This document shows positions 47,862 to 56,671 of a DNA stretch of 56,843 nucleotides, piece by piece. The notes beneath the pieces are model-generated. The model worked only from the letters and a program-made list of their open reading frames with translations. It ran no database searches and was not told the DNA's origin. The translations under genes were made by a program, and so were the position numbers. The stretch covers positions 1 through 56,843 of the forward strand of contig CAKSZE010000005.1 of NCBI GenBank assembly GCA_934525325.1, written 5' to 3'. Position 1 is the stretch's first letter; every line of letters starts with the position of its first letter. This stretch comes from an uncultured Faecalibacterium sp. (GTDB taxonomy: Bacteria > Bacillota > Clostridia > Oscillospirales > Ruminococcaceae).

Positions 47862-48857
47862 TCACTTCACGCGGTCAAGGTGATGGCAGGCTGCCCAGTG
47901 GCCGGTGGAGACCTCCTTGAACTCGGGCACCTCGTTGGCGCACTGCTCGTCTGCATAGGGGCAGCGGGTGCGGAAACGGCAGCCGGACGGCGGATTCAGG
48001 GGGCTGGGCACATCGCCCTGCAGCACGATACGCTTGGACTGGCGGGCCGTAATGGGGTCTGCCACCGGAATAGCGGAGATCAGGCTGCGGGTGTAGGGGT
48101 GGATGCTGTGGGCGATCAGCTCGTAACTGTCGGCCAGTTCCACCATCTTGCCCAGATACATGACGCCGATGCGGTTGGAGATGTGCTTCACAACGCTCAG
48201 GTCATGGGCGATGAACAGGTAGGTCAGACCCATCTCCTGCTGCAGATCCTCGAACATATTGACGACCTGTGCCTGAATGGAAACGTCCAGTGCGGAAACA
48301 GGCTCGTCACAAACGATGAACTCGGGGTTCACAGCCAGTGCACGGGCAATGCCCACGCGCTGACGCTGACCGCCGGAGAACTCGTGGCAGTAGCGGTTTG
48401 CGTGCTCGCTGTTCAGGCCAACGCGCTCCAGCAGGGCGATGATCTTATCGTGGCGATCCTTTTCGTTCTCGGCCAGATGATGGATATCAATGCCCTCACC
48501 CACGATGTCGCCAATGGTCATGCGGGGGTCCAGACTTGCGTACGGATCCTGAAAAACGATCTGCATCCGGCGGCGGTAGGGCAGCATATCCACTGCGATC
48601 TTGTTTTCCTTATCAAACAGCAGATTGCCGTCATAGTAGATCTTGCCGCCGGTGGGCTCGTACAGGCGCAGCAGGGTGCGGCCGGTGGTGGTCTTGCCAC
48701 AGCCGGACTCGCCTACCAGACCAAGGGTCTCGCCCTTGCGGATGGCAAAGCTTACGTCATCCACGGCCTGAACGTACTTGCGGTTCTTGCCCACACCGCC
48801 GGCGGGGAAATACTGCTGCAGGTGCTGGACTTCGACCAGCGTCTTGTGTTCACTCAT
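47862..48857 (-). CDS. oppF: Oligopeptide ABC transporter ATP-binding protein OppF
   Basis: 331 residues. Walker [10 protein letters not shown] (about 55-63), Q-loop, signature [14 protein letters not shown] (about 166-179), Walker [14 protein letters not shown] and an H-loop in FIAHDLSVV are intact. The C-terminal oligopeptide-ABC extension has [14 protein letters not shown], a four-Cys cluster that binds an iron-sulfur cluster in some homologues. It overlaps oppD as ATGA and pairs with it. Confidence 0.96.
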   Translation of the reverse strand: MSEHKTLVEVQHLQQYFPAGGVGKNRKYVQAVDDVSFAIRKGETLGLVGESGCGKTTTGRTLLRLYEPTGGKIYYDGNLLFDKENKIAVDMLPYRRRMQIVFQDPYASLDPRMTIGDIVGEGIDIHHLAENEKDRHDKIIALLERVGLNSEHANRYCHEFSGGQRQRVGIARALAVNPEFIVCDEPVSALDVSIQAQVVNMFEDLQQEMGLTYLFIAHDLSVVKHISNRIGVMYLGKMVELADSYELIAHSIHPYTRSLISAIPVADPITARQSKRIVLQGDVPSPLNPPSGCRFRTRCPYADEQCANEVPEFKEVSTGHWAACHHLDRVK

Positions 48858-49855
48858 TCTGCCTTTTCCCCTTTCTCAAATTCAGCCTTCTGCTGCAGCC
48901 AGCAGTAGGTATAGTGGGTATCGCTGAGCTCTGTGCGCGGGGGCATCTTGCTCAGACAGATCTTCATGCAGTTCTTGCAGCGGGGCGCAAAGGGGCAGCC
49001 GGCCGGCGGATTCAGCAGGTCCACAGGGGTACCCTCGATGGGCACAAGGCGCTCGTGCTCTGCGGTGTTCAGCTTGGGGATGGAGTTGATCAGACCCTTG
49101 GTGTACTCGTGGCCCGGCTGGTAGAAGATCTCGTCGGTGGTGCCGTACTCCACAATGTGGCCGGCGTACATGACGGCGATCTTCTCGCACATGGAAGCCA
49201 CAACACCCAGATCGTGGGTGATCATGATGATGCTCATGCCCAGCTTCTTGCGCAGATCCTGCATCAGCTCAAGGATCTGTGCCTGAATGGTCACGTCCAG
49301 TGCGGTGGTGGGCTCGTCGGCGATCAGCAGCTTGGGCTCACAGGCCAGTGCAATGGCGATCATCACGCGCTGGCGCATACCGCCGGACAGCTCGTGGGGG
49401 TACTGCTTCAGGCGCTTTTCGGGCTCATTGATGCCAACCAGCTCCAGCAGCTCCTTGGCGCGTGCCCACGCATCGGCCTTGTTCTTATCGGTGTGCAGGC
49501 GGATGACCTCCACGATCTGGTTGCCGATGGTGTACACCGGGTTCAGGCTGGTCATGGGGTCCTGGAAGATGATGGAGACCTCGTTGCCGCGGATCTTGCG
49601 GAAGTCCTTCTCCTTCATGTTCTCGATCTCGTGGCCGTTGAACCACACCTTGCCGCCCACCAGCTTGCCGGGGTAAGCGGTCAGGCCCATAACGGAGTAG
49701 GCGGTGACCGACTTACCGGAGCCGGACTCGCCCACGACGCCCAGAACATCGCCCTGATTCATGGTAAAGGAAACGCCGTTCAGTGCCTTTACTTCGCCCG
49801 CAGGGGTGAAGAAAGAAAGGCGTTCTTCTTTGATATCAAGAATTTTCTCGCTCAT
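48854..49855 (-). CDS. oppD: Oligopeptide ABC transporter ATP-binding protein OppD
   Basis: 333 residues. Walker A GESGSGKS (about 38-45), signature [16 protein letters not shown], Walker [17 protein letters not shown] and H-loop MITHDLGVV are present. The C-terminal region [14 protein letters not shown] matches the Cys-rich extension of Opp/Dpp ATPases. It follows oppC by 14 nt, with GGTGA upstream. Energises peptide import together with OppF. Confidence 0.96.
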   Translation of the reverse strand: MSEKILDIKEERLSFFTPAGEVKALNGVSFTMNQGDVLGVVGESGSGKSVTAYSVMGLTAYPGKLVGGKVWFNGHEIENMKEKDFRKIRGNEVSIIFQDPMTSLNPVYTIGNQIVEVIRLHTDKNKADAWARAKELLELVGINEPEKRLKQYPHELSGGMRQRVMIAIALACEPKLLIADEPTTALDVTIQAQILELMQDLRKKLGMSIIMITHDLGVVASMCEKIAVMYAGHIVEYGTTDEIFYQPGHEYTKGLINSIPKLNTAEHERLVPIEGTPVDLLNPPAGCPFAPRCKNCMKICLSKMPPRTELSDTHYTYCWLQQKAEFEKGEKAE

Positions 49856-49869
49856 TTCTGTTCACCTCA

Positions 49870-50919
49870 TCAATTCTTCAGCTTCGGGTCAAAGGCATCG
49901 CGCAGGCCATCGCCGAACAGGTTGAACACAAGGATCATCACGCTGATCATCAGTGCGGGGGCGATCAGCAGATGGGGGTAGGTGTTCATGCCCTTGACGG
50001 CATCGGTAGCCAGAGAACCCAGAGAAGGCAGCGGGGCTGCAACACCCAGACCGATGAAGCTCAGGTAGCTCTCGGTGAAGATGGAAGCCGGGATCTGCAG
50101 GGTGGTGGTAACGATCAGAGTACCGATGCAGTTGGTGAGCAGATGCTTTTTGATGATACGGCCGCTGGAAGCGCCCAGTGCGCGGGCAGCGGTAACGTAC
50201 TCGCTCTCCTTCAGGATCAGAATCTGGCTGCGGACGATACGCGCCATGCCTACCCAGTACAGCAGAGCAAAGATGATGAAGATAGAGATCATGTTGGGGC
50301 CAAGGGTCTGCATCCACTTGAAGCCGGGCTTGGAAGCCAGTGCATCCAGCGGATCCTTCAGGGCCATGCCCAGCAGGATGATCAGCAGAATATCGGGGAT
50401 GGTGTACAGAATATCTGTAATACGCATCATGATATTATCCACCCAGCCGCCGGCAAAGGCCGAAATAGCACCGTAGGTGGCACCGATGATCAGCACCAGC
50501 ACAGAAGCGATCAGGCCGACAGACAGGCTGACGCGGGTACCCATCATGATACGCACAGCGAAGTCACGACCCATACGGTCGGTGCCCAGAATGTGCGGGA
50601 ACACCTTTTCGCCTGCATCGATACGCGCCTGCTCGGAGGCAGAGTACTCAAAGGGCTTCAGGTTGTTGCTGCCCTTCATCTGCTCGGAGTAGCTGTAAGG
50701 CCAGACGGCGGGCAGCAGATAGGCAAAGATGGCAATGGCAATGATGAACACAAAGCTGACCATGGCGATCTTGTTCTTCTTCAGGCGGCGGATACCGTCC
50801 TTCCAGAAGTTGACGCTTTCGCGCATGACCACCAGACTCTGCTTTTCCTCATTGCTGGCGGGCAGAAAATCCTCCGCGTTGAGCTGCAGGCTGAGCGGAT
50901 TCTTTTTAATGTTTTCCAT
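49870..50919 (-). CDS. oppC: Oligopeptide ABC transporter permease OppC
   Basis: 349 residues with an N-terminal cytoplasmic part of about 40 residues and six helices. The OppC-N region and the EAA loop (EYVTAARALGASSGRIIKKHLLTNC) are visible. AGGAG lies 8 nt before the ATG. It lies 18 nt after oppB and pairs with it to form the channel. Confidence 0.95.
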   Translation of the reverse strand: MENIKKNPLSLQLNAEDFLPASNEEKQSLVVMRESVNFWKDGIRRLKKNKIAMVSFVFIIAIAIFAYLLPAVWPYSYSEQMKGSNNLKPFEYSASEQARIDAGEKVFPHILGTDRMGRDFAVRIMMGTRVSLSVGLIASVLVLIIGATYGAISAFAGGWVDNIMMRITDILYTIPDILLIILLGMALKDPLDALASKPGFKWMQTLGPNMISIFIIFALLYWVGMARIVRSQILILKESEYVTAARALGASSGRIIKKHLLTNCIGTLIVTTTLQIPASIFTESYLSFIGLGVAAPLPSLGSLATDAVKGMNTYPHLLIAPALMISVMILVFNLFGDGLRDAFDPKLKN

Positions 50920-50937
50920 GAAAATCGCTCCTTTCTC

Positions 50938-51855
50938 TTACTGCAGCTTGATGCGCGGGTCAATGATCTTATAAAGGATATCCACGATCACGTTTGCAAT
51001 GATGACCATGCTGGACAGCAGGATGGTGGTGCCCATGATCATGGTGTAGTCACGGTTGGTGATAGCAGACACGAAGTCGCGGCCCAGACCGGGCACGGAG
51101 AAAATCTTTTCCACCACGAAAGAACCGGTCATCAGGCTGGCCAGCATGGGGCCGACGTAGGTGATGACAGGCAGGATGGCGTTGCGCAGCGCGTGCTTGA
51201 ACAGGATCATGAACTGGGACACGCCCTTTGCGCGGGCAGTGCGCATATAGTCCTGACCCATAACGTCCAGCAGGCTGGAGCGCATCAGACGGGTGATATA
51301 AGCCGAGGGATAGATGGCCAGTGCGGTGACCGGCATGATATAGGCAGCGGCGCTGTTCAGACCAACGGTGGGCAGCACCTTCATGTTCATACCAAACTGG
51401 TATAGCAGCAGCACGCTGGAGATAAAGCTGGGGATCGCGATGCCACAGGTAGCAAACACAATAATAATGTTATCCAGCCACTTACCGCGGTTATAAGCGG
51501 AAATGCAGCCCAGCGGGATGCCCACGCACAGAGCCACCACCACTGCAATGCCTGCCAGACGGCAGGACACCGGCAGCTTGCTGGCGATGATCTGGTTCAC
51601 GGTACGGCCGCGCTGACGCAGGCTCAGACCCAGATCGCCATGCAGAAGGCTCTTCATGTAGTTGACGTACTGCACACCCAGCGGCTTATCCAGGCCATAC
51701 TTTTCGGCCAGAGCCTGCTGAGCAGCGGCGCTGATGGACTTTTCTGCCACGAACGGGCCACCGGGGACCAGGTTCATGACAAAAAAGGTAACCGTGGCCA
51801 CAATGAAGATACTGAAGATACCCATTGCGACACGCTTGATGATGTACTTTGCCAT
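50938..51855 (-). CDS. oppB: Oligopeptide ABC transporter permease OppB
   Basis: 305 residues from the ATG at 51855 (MAKYIIKRVAMGIFSIFIVA), the usual OppB N-terminus; the open frame further upstream belongs to the leader. Six helices, and EAA loop QDYMRTARAKGVSQFMILFKHALRN (about 212-236). GGAG lies 12 nt before the start. It is the first gene of oppBCDF, behind a perfect promoter and a 190-nt leader. Confidence 0.95.
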   Translation of the reverse strand: MAKYIIKRVAMGIFSIFIVATVTFFVMNLVPGGPFVAEKSISAAAQQALAEKYGLDKPLGVQYVNYMKSLLHGDLGLSLRQRGRTVNQIIASKLPVSCRLAGIAVVVALCVGIPLGCISAYNRGKWLDNIIIVFATCGIAIPSFISSVLLLYQFGMNMKVLPTVGLNSAAAYIMPVTALAIYPSAYITRLMRSSLLDVMGQDYMRTARAKGVSQFMILFKHALRNAILPVITYVGPMLASLMTGSFVVEKIFSVPGLGRDFVSAITNRDYTMIMGTTILLSSMVIIANVIVDILYKIIDPRIKLQ

Positions 51856-51991
51856 CGTTTGATGCCACTCCAATCCTATCAATGAATTACTGTTTTTGCT
51901 CTCAGGCCGAGCCACACTTTCCCGCAGTCCGCCAGCCTCACACATAACGGACGTCTGTCCTTGGCACGCGGACAGCAAAGCGAATAATAAA

Positions 51992-52026
51992 ACGATGGTA
52001 TCTTGCGGCTGCATAAACACCATCGT
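51992..52026 (-). promoter_or_regulatory. Terminator-like hairpin in the opp leader (candidate attenuator)
   Basis: ACGATGGT (52019-52026 read on the minus strand) pairs with ACCATCGT (51992-51999), and TTTATTATTC follows, which looks like an intrinsic terminator only about 20 nt after the predicted start. A longer pairing between GTCCGC and GCGGAC segments downstream (51924-51974) could compete with elongation. Confidence 0.5.
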
Positions 52027-52050
52027 CCATACCCGAGAAACACTCTATCT

Positions 52051-52079
52051 ATTATAAGGATAACCGCGGATTTTGTCAA
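52051..52079 (-). promoter_or_regulatory. Perfect consensus promoter of oppBCDF
   Basis: Minus strand: -35 TTGACA (52074-52079), 17-bp spacer, -10 TATAAT (52051-52056). It is the best promoter match in the window and implies strong transcription unless repressed or attenuated. Confidence 0.82.
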
Positions 52080-52319
52080 TTTACATGAAAAAAATTCACT
52101 TCATTTCAGCAAAGCATGAGTGAAATCTTATACTTTATACAAATTTTCTGTATATTTGTAGGTAAAAGTGCTACTTTGTCGGCTTTTGGGGCGATTGTTC
52201 CGTCGGTGCGTACAATCTGCCCTCCCCTGTCTGTACAAAAAGCAGTGTTTCTGCCCGGAACCATCCATCCATACTGTTAGTACTTTTCTCCATATTGCAG
52301 CAAAAACGGCAAAACAAAG
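52080..52319. other. Intergenic region upstream of opp; candidate operators, no gene
   Basis: AT-rich up to 52190. TTCACT/AGTGAA half-sites (52095-52100, 52119-52124) form an interrupted inverted repeat 15 bp upstream of the opp -35. AATTTTCTGTATATT (52142-52156) matches 13 of 15 positions of the CodY motif known from other Firmicutes. The remainder, 52190-52319, shows no recognisable signal. Confidence 0.35.
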
Positions 52320-52375
52320 CCACCCGCAGCCCCTTCTCCTGCACGGTCAGTGTCCGGGAGATGTGCTGCGGGTGG
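52320..52375 (-). terminator. Terminator of the exopolysaccharide control operon
   Basis: CCACCCGCAGC (52320-52330) and GCTGCGGGTGG (52365-52375) are exact inverted repeats with a 34-nt loop; on the minus strand GCTTTGTTTTGCCGTTTTT follows. Confidence 0.65.
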
Positions 52376-52394
52376 TCATAGGTCGTTTTGTAGG

Positions 52395-53204
52395 TCAGGA
52401 GTACAGTTTTGCGGTCAGCTGGGAGTACATGGCACTTTTTTGCGCCTTATAGGAGGCCATGGCCTGATCGGCCAGTGCGGTGCTCTGGCCGTTAGCGGTC
52501 AGCACTGCGCGCATCTGGCTGACGATGTTCTCCACTTCCCTGTCGTAGGATGCCTGCATGGAGTACAGTCTGCCGCTTCTTGCCAATACAATAGAGATCT
52601 TGCGCGCCTGTGTCTGCTGAGACTCCGGCAGTGCCTTGAATTCTGCCTTTGCTCCGGCAATGCAGCTGTTCAGCTCTGCCTCGGCGCGCGCCTTGACGCT
52701 GTACAGCTGCTTCAGCAGTGCCTTGACCTCTTTTTCATAAGAAGCCTCCTGTTTGCCGGACGAGGACGCCGGTTTTTCTGTGGCAGCTGCTGTACTGGAG
52801 CTGGATGTCCCGGTGGTGTTCTCCTGCTTACCGGAGGAAGCAGTACTGCCACTCTCCGTCCGGGAGGAAGAGTTCGCCGAGGAAGAACCGGAGCCTTCCG
52901 GGACGGAAGCAGCGCCCGCGTCCTCCTGCGGAACACTGGCTGCTGTATCCTGTTCCCCACTGCTGGACGCAGCGGTTTCGCTGGTAAGCTGCTCCAGCGT
53001 GATCTCGCCGCTGAGCAGCTTATCCAGATCCTCATCCGTCAGGGTGAGCTGTGCGCTGTCTGCCGGGGCATCCGGCAGGGTTTCCGGCAGACCGGCTGCC
53101 ATACTGCGAAGGTAGAACAGCACCCCAAGGACGGCTGCTGCCAGCAGAACCACCAGCGCACCCAGCACGATCAACACAATTTTCAGGACCTTATTTTTCT
53201 TCAT
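52395..53204 (-). CDS. Membrane-anchored protein with Ser-rich linker and helical domain, unknown
   Basis: 269 residues. A Lys-rich start and one helix (about 8-32) place the rest outside. A segment of about 95 residues dominated by Ser, Thr, Ala, Gly and Glu (about 75-150) joins it to a charged, helical C-terminal domain (about 150-269) with regular Ala/Lys/Glu spacing that predicts a coiled coil. No family recognised. It is the fourth gene after the chain-length protein, BY-kinase and phosphatase, so it probably works in exopolysaccharide export or the cell wall. No ribosome site lies at the normal distance; GGAGGGG sits in a hairpin loop further upstream. Confidence 0.72.
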   Translation of the reverse strand: MKKNKVLKIVLIVLGALVVLLAAAVLGVLFYLRSMAAGLPETLPDAPADSAQLTLTDEDLDKLLSGEITLEQLTSETAASSSGEQDTAASVPQEDAGAASVPEGSGSSSANSSSRTESGSTASSGKQENTTGTSSSSTAAATEKPASSSGKQEASYEKEVKALLKQLYSVKARAEAELNSCIAGAKAEFKALPESQQTQARKISIVLARSGRLYSMQASYDREVENIVSQMRAVLTANGQSTALADQAMASYKAQKSAMYSQLTAKLYS

Positions 53205-53215
53205 GCCAAAATCCG

Positions 53216-53248
53216 CTGCCCGGGCAGAGTACCCCTCCGCCCGGGCAG
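53216..53248 (-). promoter_or_regulatory. Hairpin with ribosome-site-like loop before the anchored protein gene
   Basis: CTGCCCGGGC (53216-53225) and GCCCGGGCAG (53239-53248) are exact inverted repeats; the loop holds GGAGGGGT on the minus strand. It is 12 nt before the ATG at 53204, so folding might expose or shift the ribosome site, or reduce expression after cpsB. Confidence 0.5.
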
Positions 53249-53268
53249 TTTTCTCCTTACTAATAGGA

Positions 53269-54021
53269 TCAGACCCACATGCCCAAAAACTTTTTGGGCT
53301 GATGCAGGGTCGAAGCGTCCAGCTCCTGATCGTGGAACAGCTCATCGCCGTTGCGCACGATGCGGGCGGCAGTTTCCTTGCCCAGCAGCTTTTCCAGCTG
53401 CTGCACACCTTGTGCCATGCAGGGCGGGCGCTTGTCCGGGGAATGGGTATCGGTGGAGATGACGTGGACCAGTCCCCACTGGATGAACTTACACAGCTTT
53501 TTGCAGAGCTTGGGTTCCAGCAGTGCGCCCACGTTGATCTGCGCATAGGCACCGGCGGCTACCCAGTCGTACAGCAGGGTGGGATCTTCCAGCACATAGG
53601 GGTAGCGTTCGATATGCGCGATCAGCGGCACAATGCCCTGCTGCTGCAAATTGTACAGGGTCTGCCGGATAAAATGCGGCTTGTGGGTGGTGGGAAACTC
53701 CAGCAGCAGATAGGCGGTATCCCCCATGCACAGCGCCCGGGTATCCAGCTCGCACAGACCGGGAGAGAAGAACACCTCTGCACCCAGCTTGAAGTCGAAC
53801 TGCATGGGCTGCCCTTCCAGCGCGGCGGTCAGCTGTTCAAAAGCAGCCTGCCGCTTTTCCGTAAAGGCTTCTACCGTGGTGCGTTCGCTGTTGAAGTGGC
53901 TGGTGAACGCGATATTGCGCACACCATCCTCATATTCCCTGCGCAGCAGCTCCAGCGATACTGCCGTATCCTTTGCGCCGTCATCCATGCCGGGCAGAAT
54001 GTGACAATGCAGATCGGTCAT
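53269..54021 (-). CDS. PHP-type tyrosine-protein phosphatase (CpsB/YwqE-like)
   Basis: 250 residues; a metal-dependent phosphatase that acts on the BY-kinase tail. It starts MTDLHCHILPGMDDGAKD, the CpsB signature with two metal-binding His. Other metal ligands lie in FTSHFN, LIAHIERYPY and STDTHSPD. It lies 15 nt after the kinase gene. With the chain-length protein it forms the usual Gram-positive phosphorylation cycle that controls capsule or exopolysaccharide synthesis. Confidence 0.94.
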   Translation of the reverse strand: MTDLHCHILPGMDDGAKDTAVSLELLRREYEDGVRNIAFTSHFNSERTTVEAFTEKRQAAFEQLTAALEGQPMQFDFKLGAEVFFSPGLCELDTRALCMGDTAYLLLEFPTTHKPHFIRQTLYNLQQQGIVPLIAHIERYPYVLEDPTLLYDWVAAGAYAQINVGALLEPKLCKKLCKFIQWGLVHVISTDTHSPDKRPPCMAQGVQQLEKLLGKETAARIVRNGDELFHDQELDASTLHQPKKFLGMWV

Positions 54022-54036
54022 AACAATGCTTCCTTA

Positions 54037-54801
54037 TTATTTACCGGCAGTGGCATCCTGCTTGCCGTAGGCATAGTTGTAGTTGTAAGCATAGCTGTAT
54101 GCGTAGCTGGAGCCCTTGAGTGCCTTCTTCATGTCGTAGCGGGTCAGCACGCTGCCTAGCACCCGGACACCGGCATCCTGCAGCTTTTTCACTGCGCCGC
54201 GCACCGCATCGGTGGGGGCGTAGTCGGAACGCACTGCAAAGATTGCACCATCCACATAGCGGCCGATGACGGCTGCATCGGTGACCACGGACACCGGGGG
54301 TGCATCAATGATGACAAAATCGAACTTCTGGCGCAGAGTATCCACCATAGCCTGCATCTGCGGCTGGCTCAGCATCTCGGAGGGGTTCGGCGGCGGAGTA
54401 CCTGCGGGCAGGAAGGTCATGTTCATCTCCTTGAGCTCCTGCAAGGCCTCGTCCAGTGTGCACTGGTTGGACAACACGTTAGAAACACCCTTTACGTTGT
54501 GACCGGCCTTCAGATAGCGGTGCAGCACCGGCTTGCGCAGGTCGCAGTCCACCAGAGCTACCTTTTTGCCGCTTTCGGCCAGCGTCATTGCCAGATTGAT
54601 CGCCACATTGCTCTTGGATTCCTCCGGCACGGTACTGGTGATGACCAGTGTGTGCACGTCCATGGAGCCTGCCATAAAGTCCAGATTGGTGCGCAGAGAC
54701 TTGTAAGCCTCCACATAGCCAAAGGGCATTCCCTTATCGGTGATCAGCTGCAGGGTGCGGTGTCCGCTCTCTTTTTTCTTTTTACCAAACAGATTCCACA
54801 T
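54037..54801 (-). CDS. BY-kinase / CpsD-like tyrosine autokinase
   Basis: 254 residues, cytoplasmic. Walker A' VALVDCDLRKP (about 80-90) and Walker B FVIIDAPPVS are clear. The P-loop reads TVPEESKSN (57-65), with Ser62 in place of the Gly before Lys63. The C-terminal cluster SYAYSYAYNYNYAYGK supplies about eight tyrosines for autophosphorylation. In this split arrangement the chain-length protein encoded before it provides the membrane activator. Confidence 0.93.
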   Translation of the reverse strand: MWNLFGKKKKESGHRTLQLITDKGMPFGYVEAYKSLRTNLDFMAGSMDVHTLVITSTVPEESKSNVAINLAMTLAESGKKVALVDCDLRKPVLHRYLKAGHNVKGVSNVLSNQCTLDEALQELKEMNMTFLPAGTPPPNPSEMLSQPQMQAMVDTLRQKFDFVIIDAPPVSVVTDAAVIGRYVDGAIFAVRSDYAPTDAVRGAVKKLQDAGVRVLGSVLTRYDMKKALKGSSYAYSYAYNYNYAYGKQDATAGK

Positions 54802-54805
54802 CGTC

Positions 54806-55516
54806 TTACACCTCCGGGATCAGGCCCAGCACGGGCAGGCCGAGCTTCTTCTGAACATCTTCGTCGTCCACAATGGTATCATGTAGCAGATGTGCCAGTA
54901 CCAGAACGCCGCACACCAGAACAGCGCCCAGCAGACCAGCCATCACAACGTACTTCTTGGTCTGGGGGAACACCTTGTTGGGGTTGATGGCTACATCGCT
55001 CACCGTCTTGCAGGAACCGGCTTCCACCTTTTCCACCAGCACGTCAGGCACGATGTCCGCAATGGTCTGGACGATCTTGCCCGCGCGCTCTGCATCGGTA
55101 TCAGTGACCGTGACCTTCATGATCTGGGTGGAGTCCACATCGGCAACAGTTACCATGCTGTACAGCTCACCGTAGGTCATGTCCAGATCCAGCGTATCGA
55201 TCACCTCGTTCAGCACGGTGTTGCCCTTGATGATGACCGCATAGGTGCTGATCAGGTTCTTGGCAGAGTTGAAGTTATCGCTGGTGAAGGTAGTGGTCGT
55301 GTCCTGCCGGGTATTCACGATCATGTTGATGGAAGCCTGATACTTGGGTGTAAGCGCAAACATACACACCAGCAGGCAGATCAGCGCTGCCGCCACAGCT
55401 GCCGCCACGATCTGCACAATATGCGCCCACAGCAGGCGCGCCAGTTCCATCAGATCAATGGTCTCTTCGTCCTCCATGTTCCGGAGCGACTGTCCCATAG
55501 TTGTTTTTTCGTCCAT
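54806..55516 (-). CDS. Polysaccharide chain-length/co-polymerase protein (Wzz/CapA type)
   Basis: 236 residues from the ATG at 55516 (GGTGAG upstream; an earlier TTG is less likely). Two helices flank an extracellular domain: about 31-53 and about 195-215. The start MDEKTTMGQSLRNMEDEETIDLMELARLLW is typical of Wzz-like proteins, and the second helix is followed by a short tail that activates the BY-kinase. First gene of the four-gene cassette. Confidence 0.92.
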   Translation of the reverse strand: MDEKTTMGQSLRNMEDEETIDLMELARLLWAHIVQIVAAAVAAALICLLVCMFALTPKYQASINMIVNTRQDTTTTFTSDNFNSAKNLISTYAVIIKGNTVLNEVIDTLDLDMTYGELYSMVTVADVDSTQIMKVTVTDTDAERAGKIVQTIADIVPDVLVEKVEAGSCKTVSDVAINPNKVFPQTKKYVVMAGLLGAVLVCGVLVLAHLLHDTIVDDEDVQKKLGLPVLGLIPEV

Positions 55517-55597
55517 AATAGAGAAACTCACCTTTCTTGTTTTTCCGCAGTGCAAGAAATGTACACCGGGTTCCTATAGATACACATTCGTTTTATA

Positions 55598-55626
55598 ATG
55601 ATAGCACATCTCGTTGTATTTTACAA
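55598..55626 (-). promoter_or_regulatory. Promoter of the exopolysaccharide control operon
   Basis: Minus strand: -35 TTGTAA (55621-55626), 17-bp spacer, -10 TATCAT (55598-55603). Leader about 75 nt. Confidence 0.6.
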
Positions 55627-55688
55627 GCAGATAATGCCATTTTCTGCCGGCAAACAGATGGATAAAATGTGCCATCTCCCGTACAAAA

Positions 55689-55725
55689 AAGGCATCCACA
55701 GCACATTGATGGCTGCGGATGCCTT
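55689..55725 (-). terminator. Terminator of the nucleoside ABC permease operon
   Basis: AAGGCATCC (55689-55697) and GGATGCCTT (55717-55725), extended by CAGC/GCTG-like pairing; T6 follows on the minus strand. Confidence 0.85.
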
Positions 55726-55752
55726 CGTTTTACAGATTTTTAGCAAAAGCGC

Positions 55753-56670
55753 TTAACGGGAGCCCTTGTCGTAGGGGATACCCTCGGCCTTGGGTGCCAT
55801 GCTGTTCTTGGAAGTAAAGGCCAGAATGACCATGGAGGCCACAAAGGGCATCATATTATAGATGTTGCTGGACCAGTGCAACTGCGCTAAGAAGGTGGAG
55901 TCTGCGATGTTGGCAAGGCTCTTGAACACGGCAAAAAACATTGCTGCGCCAAAGATGTGGAAGGGCTTCCACTGACCAAAGATCATAACTGCCAGTGCCA
56001 GAAAGCCTGCACCGGCCACGCCGACTTCAAAGTTCCAGGTCTGCACCGGGGGCACGATATAGGCCAGACCGCCGATAGCGCCCAGCGCACCGGAAAGGAT
56101 GACACCTGCGTAGCGCATCTTGTAGACGTTGATACCCACCGAGTCCGCAGCCTGCGGATGCTCGCCGCAGGCACGCAGACGCAGGCCGAAGCGGGTCTTG
56201 TACAGCACGATGTAGCTGACCACCAGCAAGATCAGCCCCAGCGGCACGAACACGCTGAGCTCCAGCCCGCCGATGCTGAACAGGAAGGGCTTGTTGGAGT
56301 AGTTCAGTTTGGCGCTGCCGCTCTCGCTGAAGTACTTGGAGATGACCACGGCAATAGCGGTGGCCAGCAGGTTCAGCGCCGTGCCGCCGATGGTCTGGTC
56401 TGCCTTCAGGTTGATGGAGGCAAAAGCCAGCAGCAGACTGTAGATCACGCCCGCCAGCGCCGCCACCAGAATGGAGATGAGCACCACAAGGAAGGGCGAC
56501 AGACTTGCAGGCAGCATGGTCAGGGTAAGCACACCGGCCACACCGCCGATGACCATAATGCCCTCCAGCGCAATGTTGATGATGCCGGAATGTTCGCTGA
56601 ACATACCGCCCAGTGCCACCAGCATCAGCACGATGCCGTACAGCAGGGTATATTTGATCAGAAGCAGCAT
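55753..56670 (-). CDS. Nucleoside-type ABC transporter permease (NupQ/YufQ-like)
   Basis: 305 residues, eight to ten hydrophobic segments. It shows BPD_transp_2 family features: GIINIALEGIMVIGG near the start, TRFGLRLRACGEHPQAADSVGINVYKMRY in the EAA-like loop, and GPLAYIVPP-type segment (GGLAYIVPPVQTW). Such permeases work with a BmpA-type lipoprotein and a double ATPase for purine nucleoside uptake; those genes should lie upstream, outside the window. AAGGAGG precedes the start, which is 1 nt after the previous stop. Confidence 0.9.
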   Translation of the reverse strand: MLLLIKYTLLYGIVLMLVALGGMFSEHSGIINIALEGIMVIGGVAGVLTLTMLPASLSPFLVVLISILVAALAGVIYSLLLAFASINLKADQTIGGTALNLLATAIAVVISKYFSESGSAKLNYSNKPFLFSIGGLELSVFVPLGLILLVVSYIVLYKTRFGLRLRACGEHPQAADSVGINVYKMRYAGVILSGALGAIGGLAYIVPPVQTWNFEVGVAGAGFLALAVMIFGQWKPFHIFGAAMFFAVFKSLANIADSTFLAQLHWSSNIYNMMPFVASMVILAFTSKNSMAPKAEGIPYDKGSR

Positions 56671-56671
56671 A

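Noticed and set aside
52168..52452. 94-codon plus-strand open frame upstream of opp
   Set aside because: No ribosome site, overlaps the terminator and the end of the anchored protein gene on the other strand.
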